A stretch of DNA of 35,798 nucleotides. It comes from CAYJBH01 sp964370765. Lineage in GTDB: Bacteria; Bacillota; Clostridia; Oscillospirales; Ruminococcaceae. Shown here in pieces: positions 22,376 through 30,542 of this stretch. The stretch is taken from NCBI GenBank assembly GCA_964370765.1, contig CAYJKW010000015.1, positions 1-35,798 of the forward strand, in the 5' to 3' direction. Within the stretch, counting starts at the first letter, position 1, and the number at the start of each line of letters is the position of its first letter. The notes beneath the pieces are model-generated. The model saw nothing but the letters and a program-made list of their open reading frames with translations. It ran no database searches and had not been told where the DNA came from. The translations under genes were made by a program, and so were the position numbers.

Positions 22376-24810
22376 TGTGAAATTGTCGGACGTTTATTCT
22401 CCTCCGCCGTAACCGGTATTTCGGAAGTTGAACTAACAACACGCTTTGCCTTTGGTTTTGACTTGATAAGTACAAGATCTAAAACCTCCTCAAGTGTTTC
22501 TACAGGGAAAAATTCTACCTCAGATTTAATAGATTCATCAACATCATATAAGTCCGGAACATTACTTTTTGGTAGAATTATTTTGCGTACACCCTCTTTA
22601 AATGCAGCCATTGTTTTTTCTTTAAGTCCACCTATAGGCAGCACTATTCCGTGTAAAGTTATTTCCCCTGTCATCGCATATGCAGAGGATACCGGATAAC
22701 CGGAAAGTGCCGATATAAGCGCACTACCAAGTGTAACACCGGCAGAAGGACCATCTTTTGGTATTGCACCCTCCGGTGCATGTATATGGATATCCAACTT
22801 TTGAATATTACATTGGTCGTACCCATATTTTTCGGCAACTGTTCTTGCATATGTTATTGCAAGCCTTGCGGATTCCTTCATTACATCGCCAAGCGAACCC
22901 GTAAGTTCTAACTTTCCGTTACCACCCTCAATCACCTGTACTTCAATAGGCAGTATTTCCCCGCCACCGGATGTCCATGCAAGTCCGTTTGAGATTCCAA
23001 TCTCATTGCGACTATTAAAAAATCCCGGCTTTACTCTGCGTGGTCCAAGTAGTTCGCCAACCTGTTTGGCATTTATAGTCATTGTCTTTTTCTCGCCGGC
23101 TGCGATCTTCCTTGCCGATTTACGTAGCACCTCAGATATTGATCGCTGTAAACTACGAACACCTGCTTCACGGGTGTAATGGTCTATTAACTCGTAATAC
23201 GCCGTGTCGTTAAATTTCACCTTACCCTGAAGTCCTGTTTCTTTAACAACTTTCTTGAACAGATGATTTTTTGCAATATGATATTTTTCTATCCTTGTAT
23301 AGCTAGATAACTCTATTACATCCATCCTGTCCAGTAACGGCCGTGGAATCCTGTCCAGTGAGTTTGCAGTAGTAACAAAAAGAACCTTTGATAGGTCAAA
23401 CGGAATATCAAGATAATGATCTCTAAATTCCTTATTCTGTTCCGGATCAAGCGCTTCTAAAAGTGCTGCCGCTGGATCACCCCTAAAGTCGGAAGCAAGC
23501 TTATCTATTTCATCTAATAAGATTAAAGGATTTCTGCTTTTCGCAATCGATACAGCGTTAATAATCTTACCTGGCAGGGCACCTATATAAGTTCTGCGAT
23601 GCCCACGAATTTCTGCTTCGTCTCTAACACCACCAAGTGACATTCTTGAATATTTTCTATTCATTGCCCTTGCAATCGACTGGGCTACCGATGTTTTACC
23701 TACACCGGGGGGGCCTACAAGGCAGATAATCTGACCTTTCTGCTCCGGTGCAAGGCTACGGACTGCAAGAATCTCAAGTATCCTCTCTTTTACACGCTTT
23801 AAACCATAGTGGTCAGCATCTAAAACCTTCTCGGCATGCAGCTGATCAAGGTTATCTTCGGTTAAAATATTAAATGGTAGTGATAGGCAGGTATCAAGGT
23901 AGGTTCTTATAACTGCAGCCTCCTGAGAGGAGGATGTCATTCTCATCAGCCTTTCAGTTTCTTTTATTAGTTTTTCCTTAGCCTCACCCTCTAAACCTAT
24001 TGCCTCTATTTTTTCACGATAGCGCTCTGACTCATCCCGAGTATTCTCATCCTCATCGAGCTCACTTGTAATGGCCCGCATCTGCTCCCTCAGGTAGTAA
24101 TCACGTTGATTCTTTTCCATCTGGTCGCTTACCTTGTCATTAATCTCCTGCTCTATCGAGATTATGTTGTTTTCCCTTTTAAAAAGTGAAATTAGCTTTG
24201 TAAGCCTACTAACAAGTGTCCCTTCGTTTAGTAGCATCTGTTTTTCAGAATATTTGAAAAGTATGCTACTGGGCACAAAATCCGCAAGAAACATCGGGTC
24301 TTCGCTGGTGAAGATTGAGTAGACAACATCCTTCGGTAACCTTGGGTTAAGGCTCAGATAGTCTTCGAAGGCATCCTTTAGTGTTCTTACAAGTGCCTCT
24401 ACCTCTTCCCCCTGTGCTTCCCTGTACTTTTTAAGTGGAGTATATTTAATATTTGCTAAAAGGAACTTACCTGTTTGGTCAATGGAGGACAGTTTTGCCC
24501 TAAACTTACCTTCAACTAAAATTTTAACCGATGTCTCGTTTCCTCTTAGTAGCTGTTTAAGCTCACAAACTACTCCGTACTGATAAAGGTCGTCAATTCC
24601 AGGATGTTCAACCTCTAAATCTCTTTGAGTAACTAAAAATATAGGGCAGTTGTTTTCCATTGCCCATTCAATCGCTGCAATGGAGCGCTCACGCCCTACT
24701 TCAAAATGTACAATATTACCCGGAAATACTACAAGTCCACGCAGTGCTATGGCCGGTAGCTGAGTAATCTTTGCATTTTTATCAATCTTAATTTTTATTC
24801 GTTCTGACAA
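22372..24810 (-). CDS. lon: Lon endopeptidase, LonA type
   Basis: ATP-dependent protease for misfolded and regulatory proteins, 812 residues, full length. N-terminal LON domain begins at LPAIALRGLVVFPG (18-31). A coiled segment lies at about 215-300. The AAA+ module has Walker A GPPGVGKTS (366-374) and Walker B LILLDEID (429-436). The proteolytic domain has the Ser689-Lys732 dyad (PKDGPSAG and GGLKEKT). It is the first gene of its operon, read from a strong promoter. In many Firmicutes lon follows clpX; here the two are about 21 kb apart and in reverse order. Confidence 0.97.
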   Translation of the reverse strand: MSERIKIKIDKNAKITQLPAIALRGLVVFPGNIVHFEVGRERSIAAIEWAMENNCPIFLVTQRDLEVEHPGIDDLYQYGVVCELKQLLRGNETSVKILVEGKFRAKLSSIDQTGKFLLANIKYTPLKKYREAQGEEVEALVRTLKDAFEDYLSLNPRLPKDVVYSIFTSEDPMFLADFVPSSILFKYSEKQMLLNEGTLVSRLTKLISLFKRENNIISIEQEINDKVSDQMEKNQRDYYLREQMRAITSELDEDENTRDESERYREKIEAIGLEGEAKEKLIKETERLMRMTSSSQEAAVIRTYLDTCLSLPFNILTEDNLDQLHAEKVLDADHYGLKRVKERILEILAVRSLAPEQKGQIICLVGPPGVGKTSVAQSIARAMNRKYSRMSLGGVRDEAEIRGHRRTYIGALPGKIINAVSIAKSRNPLILLDEIDKLASDFRGDPAAALLEALDPEQNKEFRDHYLDIPFDLSKVLFVTTANSLDRIPRPLLDRMDVIELSSYTRIEKYHIAKNHLFKKVVKETGLQGKVKFNDTAYYELIDHYTREAGVRSLQRSISEVLRKSARKIAAGEKKTMTINAKQVGELLGPRRVKPGFFNSRNEIGISNGLAWTSGGGEILPIEVQVIEGGNGKLELTGSLGDVMKESARLAITYARTVAEKYGYDQCNIQKLDIHIHAPEGAIPKDGPSAGVTLGSALISALSGYPVSSAYAMTGEITLHGIVLPIGGLKEKTMAAFKEGVRKIILPKSNVPDLYDVDESIKSEVEFFPVETLEEVLDLVLIKSKPKAKRVVSSTSEIPVTAEENKRPTISQ

Positions 24811-24852
24811 TGCTCACCTCTATATATTGTTACAAAATTATATATATTAAGC

Positions 24853-24881
24853 ATTATAACAAATTTATAGGTAAATTGCAA
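24853..24881 (-). promoter_or_regulatory. Sigma-A type promoter of the lon operon
   Basis: Minus strand: TTGCAA (24881-24876), 17-base spacer, TATAAT (24858-24853), about 43 bases before the lon ATG. The insertion sequence ends 29 bases upstream of the -35, so the core promoter is intact, but any upstream regulatory sites would have been displaced. No CtsR-type heptad repeat or CIRCE element is seen. Confidence 0.82.
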
Positions 24882-24910
24882 TATAAAATGTTTTTGAAAC
24901 TATGCCGGTT

Positions 24911-25959
24911 TGTAGGAGTACAATAGATATTGGACACTTGAAAAAACAAATAGAGAAATACAGCCAAATAGGTTATCATTGAGTTACCACACAAAACGAT
25001 AGCAAAGGAGCTGTATCCCTCTATGAGTAACAGTATAACACAAGATATGCGGTATCGGCAATCCCTAATGAAGTACGCAGCAAAATATGGTGTCAGCCGC
25101 GCCAGCCGCAAGTACAACAAGTCACGGTCATACATCTACTTCTGGAAAGAACGCTGGGATGGCACAGAAACGTCGCTTGGCTGTCAGTCTCGTCGTCCAC
25201 ACAGTCACCCAAATCAGCACACAGCGCAAGAGCTGAAGCGCATTAGCGATATGCGGCGACGAAATCCAACCTTAGGTATGGTGGAACTGTGGCATCGGCT
25301 CAAGAAAGGAGGATACACCCGTCGTCCCGAAAGTTTGTTTCGAGTGATGCGAAGAATGGGGCTTTTTCCGGTCAAAGAAAAGAAAAATGTTTATAAAGCA
25401 AAGCCGTATGAACAGATGAGCTATGCCGGTCAACGTGTCCAAGTGGATGTGAAAGTAGTCCCTCGCCGTTGTATCGCCGACCCAGAGTTGAAACTATATC
25501 AGTATACCGCCATTGACGAACGAACGAGACTACGCTTTTTGTACGCTTATCCGGAGCATTCCACCTATTCATCAGCGGACTTCGCCATGCGGCTGGTACA
25601 ATTTTATGCCAGAAAAGGAATTGCAGTAGAGTGTGTCCAGACAGATAACGGTTTCGAATTTACCAATCGTTTTTCCAACACTGCTAAGGATAAAATGACT
25701 CTTTTCGAGTCTACATTGTCCAAATTAGGCATTAAGCACAAGAAAATTCGTCCCTATACGCCCCGTCACAACGGAAAAGTGGAGCGTAGTCACCGTGAGG
25801 ATCAAAAACGGTTTTATTCATCCCACTCTTTTTATTCTCTTCAAGACTTTCAAATGCAACTTGCAACCCATAATCGCAGGTCAAATAATTTTCCAATGAG
25901 ACCCCTTGGTTGGCTTTCCCCTATTGAGTTCCTTGTCCAATATGTTTGACAAACCTACA
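24911..25959 (+). mobile_element. IS481-like insertion sequence, apparently complete
   Basis: A 1,049-base element with one transposase gene on the plus strand. The ends are imperfect inverted repeats of 26 bases: left 24911-24936 (TGTAGG, ten variable bases, ATATTGGACA) and right 25934-25959 (the complement). Six outer and ten inner bases match exactly. Ends are TGT...ACA as expected for IS481-type elements. The right repeat includes the last codons of the transposase. No target-site duplication is recognisable next to the ends. It lies between the lon promoter and the terminator of the sialic-acid operon and breaks no gene. Confidence 0.88.
25023..25949 (+). CDS. DDE transposase of the IS481-like element
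   Basis: 308 residues, the only plus-strand gene. A helix-turn-helix region lies at about 15-45 (KYAAKYGVSRASRKYNKSRS). The DDE catalytic core (rve fold) has Asp in VQVDVK, Asp in VQTDNG and Glu in HNGKVERSHRE with typical spacing. No frameshift or stop breaks the frame, so it may be active. Single-frame organisation and the VDVK motif favour IS481 over IS3. AAGGAG lies 12 bases before the ATG, slightly far. The gene is less AT-rich than its neighbours, in keeping with recent arrival. Confidence 0.92.
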   Translation: MSNSITQDMRYRQSLMKYAAKYGVSRASRKYNKSRSYIYFWKERWDGTETSLGCQSRRPHSHPNQHTAQELKRISDMRRRNPTLGMVELWHRLKKGGYTRRPESLFRVMRRMGLFPVKEKKNVYKAKPYEQMSYAGQRVQVDVKVVPRRCIADPELKLYQYTAIDERTRLRFLYAYPEHSTYSSADFAMRLVQFYARKGIAVECVQTDNGFEFTNRFSNTAKDKMTLFESTLSKLGIKHKKIRPYTPRHNGKVERSHREDQKRFYSSHSFYSLQDFQMQLATHNRRSNNFPMRPLGWLSPIEFLVQYV

Positions 25960-26023
25960 AAATGCTAAATAATAGAATTGAAAACTATTGCTATGTAATA
26001 AAAAGTAGCTGGTGACAACAAAT

Positions 26024-26051
26024 AAAAAGCCCCCTAAATAGGAGACTTTTT
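26024..26051 (-). terminator. Terminator of the sialic-acid operon
   Basis: Minus strand: AAAAAGTCTCCT, four-base loop, AGGGGGCTTTTT, pairing fully if G·T pairs are allowed, then TTTATTTG. It lies 15 bases after the stop of the epimerase gene. On the plus strand the stem also ends in five T, so it may stop transcripts leaving the transposase too. Confidence 0.85.
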
Positions 26052-26065
26052 GAATAATAGGTAAA

Positions 26066-27256
26066 TTACATATCTTTTAATATTTGATCGACCATTGCCA
26101 ATGCACGGGGTAGGTGGAAAGGACCTTTGAATGTACTGCCTTTTGTTGCAGGCTCGGTTGGTTTACCATCCCTGCGAAGGTATCCATACCATTCGCCGTA
26201 GGCCTCGTCTGTAAAGTATGTTTTGCAGTAACTTGCAATCTTTAAAAGCCATTCTTCAAAATACTTATCACCTGTATCCGCATATGCCATAGCACAGGCT
26301 ATAAGTGCTTCGGTGTGTGGCCACCACAGCTTCATGTCATGTTCATAAGCTTCGGTAGGTTTGCCAAGGCAGTCTGTAAAATAAAGTATGCCTTCATATT
26401 CATCATCCCAGCCGGACTCTAACGCATCCTTTATTATGCTTAGCGATTCGCTATAAAGTTCTTTATCGTTTTGCGCCTTTGCAAATTCCATCATAAACCA
26501 TGCACACTCAATATCATGCCCTGGATTTACAACTCTGCCGGCGGTTATATCGCTCCAAAATTCACCATTCTTGCCTACTGTTTCAAGGGTGCACCGCATA
26601 TCTTTTTTGCGGTGATATTTAAATATGTCATCAATACATTTTTTTGAATTTTCGGTATACTCATTCTTGTTATCCGGATCAACACGAGAGAACACGTTGT
26701 TAATATTTAGAAATATCATCGGATCGGCAAGCGAACGTCCAGAGCGGGTGCTTTCTATCGATTTAGGGCCAAGTCCGGTTGGATCTGCTATCAGACCATT
26801 GTTAAGGTTGTATATTAACCGGTATGCCTTTTTCGCACGCTCAAGATGCTCTTTTTTGCCGGTTATTCCATAGAACTCTGCGTTTGCTATAGCATAAAAC
26901 CCTTCTGAAAAACAGTATCTTCTTTGGCGCAAAGGCAACCCCTCGGCGGTAACAGTAAAGTACATCCTGCCCCCCGCATCCCTGTTTATACAGTAACTTT
27001 CCATAAAATCTAGGCAGCTTTCAGCGGCGGCAATCCATTGCGGGTTTTTACCATACACACTACAAAGATAGCTGAATGTATAGGCACATCTTCCCTGCAT
27101 CCACACACTTTTATCGGTGCTATATATTTTTCCCTCTCGATCAAGGCAGGTGTAAATTCCTTTGTTTTTTTCATCCATTCCGTTTTTTAGCCAAAAATTT
27201 ACACAGCTGTCCAGTTCGCTTTTTGCCCATGTTTTTAGTTCGTTAATATTATTCAT
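26066..27256 (-). CDS. N-acylglucosamine 2-epimerase (AGE/RnBP family)
   Basis: Alpha/alpha-barrel epimerase, 396 residues, close to the family's usual length. It interconverts free ManNAc and GlcNAc. Seen: the NPGHDIECAW motif in the middle, WWPHTEALIACAM, EWYGYLRRDGKP and GPFHLPRAL at the end; the His of GHDIECAW and PFHLPR correspond to the catalytic histidines of this family. It closes a cluster with a NanA-type lyase and lacks NanE or NanK partners, so it probably handles unphosphorylated ManNAc. Cellobiose 2-epimerases share the fold, but the context argues against that. Confidence 0.88.
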   Translation of the reverse strand: MNNINELKTWAKSELDSCVNFWLKNGMDEKNKGIYTCLDREGKIYSTDKSVWMQGRCAYTFSYLCSVYGKNPQWIAAAESCLDFMESYCINRDAGGRMYFTVTAEGLPLRQRRYCFSEGFYAIANAEFYGITGKKEHLERAKKAYRLIYNLNNGLIADPTGLGPKSIESTRSGRSLADPMIFLNINNVFSRVDPDNKNEYTENSKKCIDDIFKYHRKKDMRCTLETVGKNGEFWSDITAGRVVNPGHDIECAWFMMEFAKAQNDKELYSESLSIIKDALESGWDDEYEGILYFTDCLGKPTEAYEHDMKLWWPHTEALIACAMAYADTGDKYFEEWLLKIASYCKTYFTDEAYGEWYGYLRRDGKPTEPATKGSTFKGPFHLPRALAMVDQILKDM

Positions 27257-27271
27257 GATATAATCCTAAAC

Positions 27272-27904
27272 TTATTTTTTTGATATCATCTTAAAAATTG
27301 CATCTGAAAGTAATTCCTGGCTTTTTAGGTCGAAATGAATATAATCGGCAGTTGAGGGTTTAACAAATTCATTTGAATCTAAAAATTCACAGCCAAGTGC
27401 AGCTGCTGATTGTTTTAAAAAAACCGGAAGCTTTTTAGACTTTTCCACACAGCCTGCGCCAAACCTTTCGCCTTGTGGCAGTGTGTAAACCTGTTCACCA
27501 ATAATAATAGGTGCCACAATTAGTATTCGCTTTTTATCACGAAATGCATCGCTGCGCTGCGCTGTTAGAACAAGCTGTTCCACCCCTGTTGCAATGTTTG
27601 CTGCGGTTGCACTAAACCTCTCTTTGCAATCGTTTGTTCCAAGCATTATTACAAGTGTGTCTAATGGTTTGTGGCTATCAAGCGAGATAGGTAGATATTT
27701 TAAACCGTTAAGTCCGTTGAACAGTGGATCGTCAAAAACCGTTGTTCGGCCGCAAAGCCCTTCCTCTACTACCTGATAATCATTGCCAAGCAGTTCAGAA
27801 AGCCTCATAGTCCAACGTTGGTCGTCATCGTACCTTGAATCAGTTTCCGCCTTATATCCCCAGGTGTTTGAATCGCCGTACAATAATATTCGTTTTCTAT
27901 TCAT
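27272..27904 (-). CDS. SGNH/GDSL esterase, possible sialate O-acetylesterase
   Basis: 210-residue hydrolase without signal peptide, so cytoplasmic. Block I is YGDSNTWG with nucleophile Ser12, block III GTND (88-91), block V Asp187-x-x-His190 (ADYIHFD), with GLCGRTT as block II. The family removes acyl groups from sugars, lipids or peptides. Inside a sialic-acid operon the likely task is removing O-acetyl groups from imported sialic acid before the lyase acts; this is inferred from position only. AGAGG precedes the ATG. 18-base gap from the regulator gene. Confidence 0.83.
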   Translation of the reverse strand: MNRKRILLYGDSNTWGYKAETDSRYDDDQRWTMRLSELLGNDYQVVEEGLCGRTTVFDDPLFNGLNGLKYLPISLDSHKPLDTLVIMLGTNDCKERFSATAANIATGVEQLVLTAQRSDAFRDKKRILIVAPIIIGEQVYTLPQGERFGAGCVEKSKKLPVFLKQSAAALGCEFLDSNEFVKPSTADYIHFDLKSQELLSDAIFKMISKK

Positions 27905-27922
27905 TTTTGCCTCTTGAAAGTC

Positions 27923-28771
27923 TTAAATATGCTTTGTGGAGAGTGATTTTGATATGTTGTTTTTAAATTTTTCACATTCCTCAGGGTGTTTTAGATTATA
28001 TTCGGTAAACAACAAATCCAAGATAAATAGCTGTGCAATCTTGGCCGATACCGACCCCATCTCCTTTGGTGGTTGAACCGAACCGCAAAGTAATACTATG
28101 TCTGCTTGCAATGCACCCGGAGATCGAGGATACCGTGTTATTAATATTGTTTTAACATGATTACGCCTGTTAATCTCTATTAGCTCTATAAGTTCCCTTG
28201 TTGAACCGGAATAAGAAAAATAAAGAACAACATCTGCCTTTCTTAGGTTGCTTGCAACTGCAACCTGTATATGGGAGTCCAACATGGCCATTACATTGTT
28301 ACGTACGGTGGAAAAAAGGTGAGCGGCCTCCTGCGCCATTATCATGGAGGCACCCTGCCCAACACATAATATAGTACCGGCTTTAGAGATTAAATCAACC
28401 GACTTTGAGATCTCTATGGGGTCAACAAGTGTGAAAGATTCATCAATAGTGTCTTTGTGGTTGTTTCTAATATCCTCAAACCGTTTGTGGATATCACCTT
28501 TTTTATTTTTTGTTGCAAGACCACTGTTAGGCGACCTACCGGCTGATGTAGCAACCTCCAACTTAAATGCGTTGTAGCCATCACATTTAATTTTTTTACA
28601 AAATCTTGTAATGGTGGAGTCTGCAACTTTACATGCATTCGAAAGCTCAGAAATAGACATGAATTGAACATCTTTTCTATTTGCTATAACATAATCGGCA
28701 ACACGTTTTTCCGCCTTTGTGAAATGATAGTATCTTATTGTAAGGCGGTAAAATACATCCTTTTCCGGCAT
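27923..28771 (-). CDS. RpiR-family transcription regulator (HTH + SIS)
   Basis: 282 residues. N-terminal helix-turn-helix (about 1-75; FTKAEKRVADYVIAN, then SISELSNACKVADSTITRFCKKI) and a C-terminal SIS sugar-phosphate-binding domain (about 125-245; TILCVGQGASMIMAQEAAHLF and FSYSGSTRELIEL). In sialic-acid clusters such regulators (often called NanR) respond to amino-sugar phosphates. It lies inside the operon it probably controls. Candidate binding palindromes lie upstream of the binding-protein promoter. AAGGAGA precedes the start. Confidence 0.92.
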   Translation of the reverse strand: MPEKDVFYRLTIRYYHFTKAEKRVADYVIANRKDVQFMSISELSNACKVADSTITRFCKKIKCDGYNAFKLEVATSAGRSPNSGLATKNKKGDIHKRFEDIRNNHKDTIDESFTLVDPIEISKSVDLISKAGTILCVGQGASMIMAQEAAHLFSTVRNNVMAMLDSHIQVAVASNLRKADVVLYFSYSGSTRELIELIEINRRNHVKTILITRYPRSPGALQADIVLLCGSVQPPKEMGSVSAKIAQLFILDLLFTEYNLKHPEECEKFKNNISKSLSTKHI

Positions 28772-28780
28772 ATATTCTCC

Positions 28781-29680
28781 TTAGATTAAGTTTTGTGCTT
28801 CATTGATTGCCTGTAAAGCCTTAACAGCCATAGCCTTACCCGATTCATCGAGTGTAGGTAACGGCCTACGCACATCTCCAATATCGATGTTATTGCGTAG
28901 ACGAAGCACCTCTTTTGCCACGGCATACAAACTACTGGTACTACCTGCAAGTATGCCTATAATTCTTAACAGCTCGTCTTGAAGTGCTATTGCTCCGGCT
29001 ATATCGGCTTTGCAAAACTTGTTGTATAGTGCAAGATAAAGCTCAGGCATAACACCAAATGTGCCGCCTATTCCACCTATAGCACCTGCGGCAAGACCCG
29101 ATAACAGCTGCTCATCAGGTCCGTTGAAGATGGAAAGTCCCTGGGCTCGCCATAAAGATATATCCATAGTTGGCATCGAAGAGTTCTTAACACCAACAAC
29201 ATTTTTATTTTTTTTCATCTCACCTAAAAGCGCCGGAGTTAGCTCAACGCCGGCAAGCTGAGGTATATTATAGATAAAGAAATCTGTATCCGGCGCACCG
29301 CTGCTTATATCATTCCAATATTTAGCTATTGCATGTGCCGGAAGTCGGAAGTAGATAGGAGGTATTGCAGCAATTGCATCAACCCCTTGTGACTGGGCAT
29401 GGGATGCAAGTTTTATACTATCCTTAGTATTGTTACAGGCTACATGTGCTATAATTTTAATATCACTGCCTGCTTTTTCCTCCATTACAGCCTCTACAAC
29501 CTGCTGGCGTTCGGCGATATCTTGATAGATACACTCTCCTGATGATCCGCCCACATACAGGCCGTGTACACCGGCATTTATAAGATACCTTACATACTGC
29601 TTTATACGCTCTTTGCTTATATTTCCATCATCATCATAACATGCATAAAAAGCAGGGTAAATTCCACGATAGTCTGACAT
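28781..29680 (-). CDS. nanA: N-acetylneuraminate lyase-type aldolase (DHDPS/NAL family)
   Basis: Class I aldolase, 299 residues, predicted to cleave sialic acid to ManNAc and pyruvate. Seen: GGSSGE (44-49, the pyruvate carboxylate loop), Tyr137 in FFIYNIP and Schiff-base Lys165 in GVKNSS; both numbers equal those of E. coli NanA. The family also includes dihydrodipicolinate synthase and other keto-acid aldolases. The context (sugar ABC transporter, RpiR regulator, AGE epimerase) favours the lyase. The sugar-binding residues cannot be checked here. A strong AGGAGG site lies before the ATG. Confidence 0.88.
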   Translation of the reverse strand: MSDYRGIYPAFYACYDDDGNISKERIKQYVRYLINAGVHGLYVGGSSGECIYQDIAERQQVVEAVMEEKAGSDIKIIAHVACNNTKDSIKLASHAQSQGVDAIAAIPPIYFRLPAHAIAKYWNDISSGAPDTDFFIYNIPQLAGVELTPALLGEMKKNKNVVGVKNSSMPTMDISLWRAQGLSIFNGPDEQLLSGLAAGAIGGIGGTFGVMPELYLALYNKFCKADIAGAIALQDELLRIIGILAGSTSSLYAVAKEVLRLRNNIDIGDVRRPLPTLDESGKAMAVKALQAINEAQNLI

Positions 29681-29714
29681 AATACCTCCTAAATCTAAAA
29701 ATAATGTTACCTTT

Positions 29715-30542
29715 TTATCCCTTTACTGCACCCATTGTAATACCCTTCGTAAAGTATTTTTGGAATATTAAAAATATTGTAATTATTGGTACAGCTGCAA
29801 CGGCTGCTCCGGCCATGATCATACCAAAATCGGTAGAAGACTCTGCCTGAAGCTTTGCAATACCAAGAGATATTGTTAGGTTATCTCTACTGTTAAGCAT
29901 AATTAACTGCATGAAATAGTCATTCCATGTTGAGATAAAAGTGAATATTGCAAGTGCGCCCACACCGGGCTTAATCATAGGGAAAACTATACGAACAAAG
30001 GTTAAGGTTTCACCGGCGCCATCTATTCGTGCAGCCTCCAACATCTCTGTCGGAATGCCCTCTGAGAATTGTTTCATTAAAAACACACCAAAAGGCCATC
30101 CGATTATCGGAAGCATAACAGATGCAAGAGTGTCGTGTATGCCCATGATGTTCATCTGCTTTAATAATGGAATAAGGATAACCTGTTTTGGTAGTGCCAT
30201 TGCTGCAACCATTAAGCCAAAGATTATAGCCTTACCGGGAAATCTTTTTTTTGCGATAGCATAGCCACCCATAGATGCTGCAATACAGGTTAAAATCATT
30301 GCACCCACCGAAATAAAAACAGTGTTAAAAAGCCAACGTAGTGCGGGCTCCTCAAACAGCCTTATATAGTTATCTAAAGTAGGTGCAAGTGGAATCCACT
30401 GTACCACTGCTGAGTTAATCGCTGCTGCATCTTTTAATGATCCGGTTATAATCCAGTATAGGGGAAAGGTGAAAAGTACTGCAAAAATAACCATTAATAC
30501 GGAACAAAGACCTTTATAGAATATGTTGTTAGAAGTTTTCAT
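29715..30542 (-). CDS. Sugar ABC transporter permease, MalG/CUT1 type
   Basis: Second permease of a carbohydrate importer, 275 residues with six hydrophobic helices. The EAA loop that contacts the ATPase reads EAARIDGAGETLTFVRIVFPMIKPG. FPLYWIITGSLKD near the N-terminus and the C-terminal KYFTKGITMGAVKG are typical of MalG. The ATG shares one base with the upstream permease stop (TAATG). No ATPase gene is in the operon. In streptococcal sialic-acid transporters of this class a shared MsmK ATPase serves; the same is likely here. Confidence 0.93.
   Translation of the reverse strand: MKTSNNIFYKGLCSVLMVIFAVLFTFPLYWIITGSLKDAAAINSAVVQWIPLAPTLDNYIRLFEEPALRWLFNTVFISVGAMILTCIAASMGGYAIAKKRFPGKAIIFGLMVAAMALPKQVILIPLLKQMNIMGIHDTLASVMLPIIGWPFGVFLMKQFSEGIPTEMLEAARIDGAGETLTFVRIVFPMIKPGVGALAIFTFISTWNDYFMQLIMLNSRDNLTISLGIAKLQAESSTDFGMIMAGAAVAAVPIITIFLIFQKYFTKGITMGAVKG

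Noticed and set aside
24867..26067. Direct repeat ATAGGTAAATT on both sides of the insertion sequence (24867-24877 and 26057-26067) as a target duplication
   Set aside because: The copies lie 33 and 97 bases away from the IS ends, one overlaps the lon -35 region and the other includes the epimerase stop region, so they are not adjacent duplications.
28781..29680. dapA (dihydrodipicolinate synthase) in view of lysA in the window
   Set aside because: It is about 7 kb from lysA in a sugar-transport operon with an epimerase and RpiR regulator, which points to a sialic-acid type lyase; family motifs alone do not exclude other aldolases.
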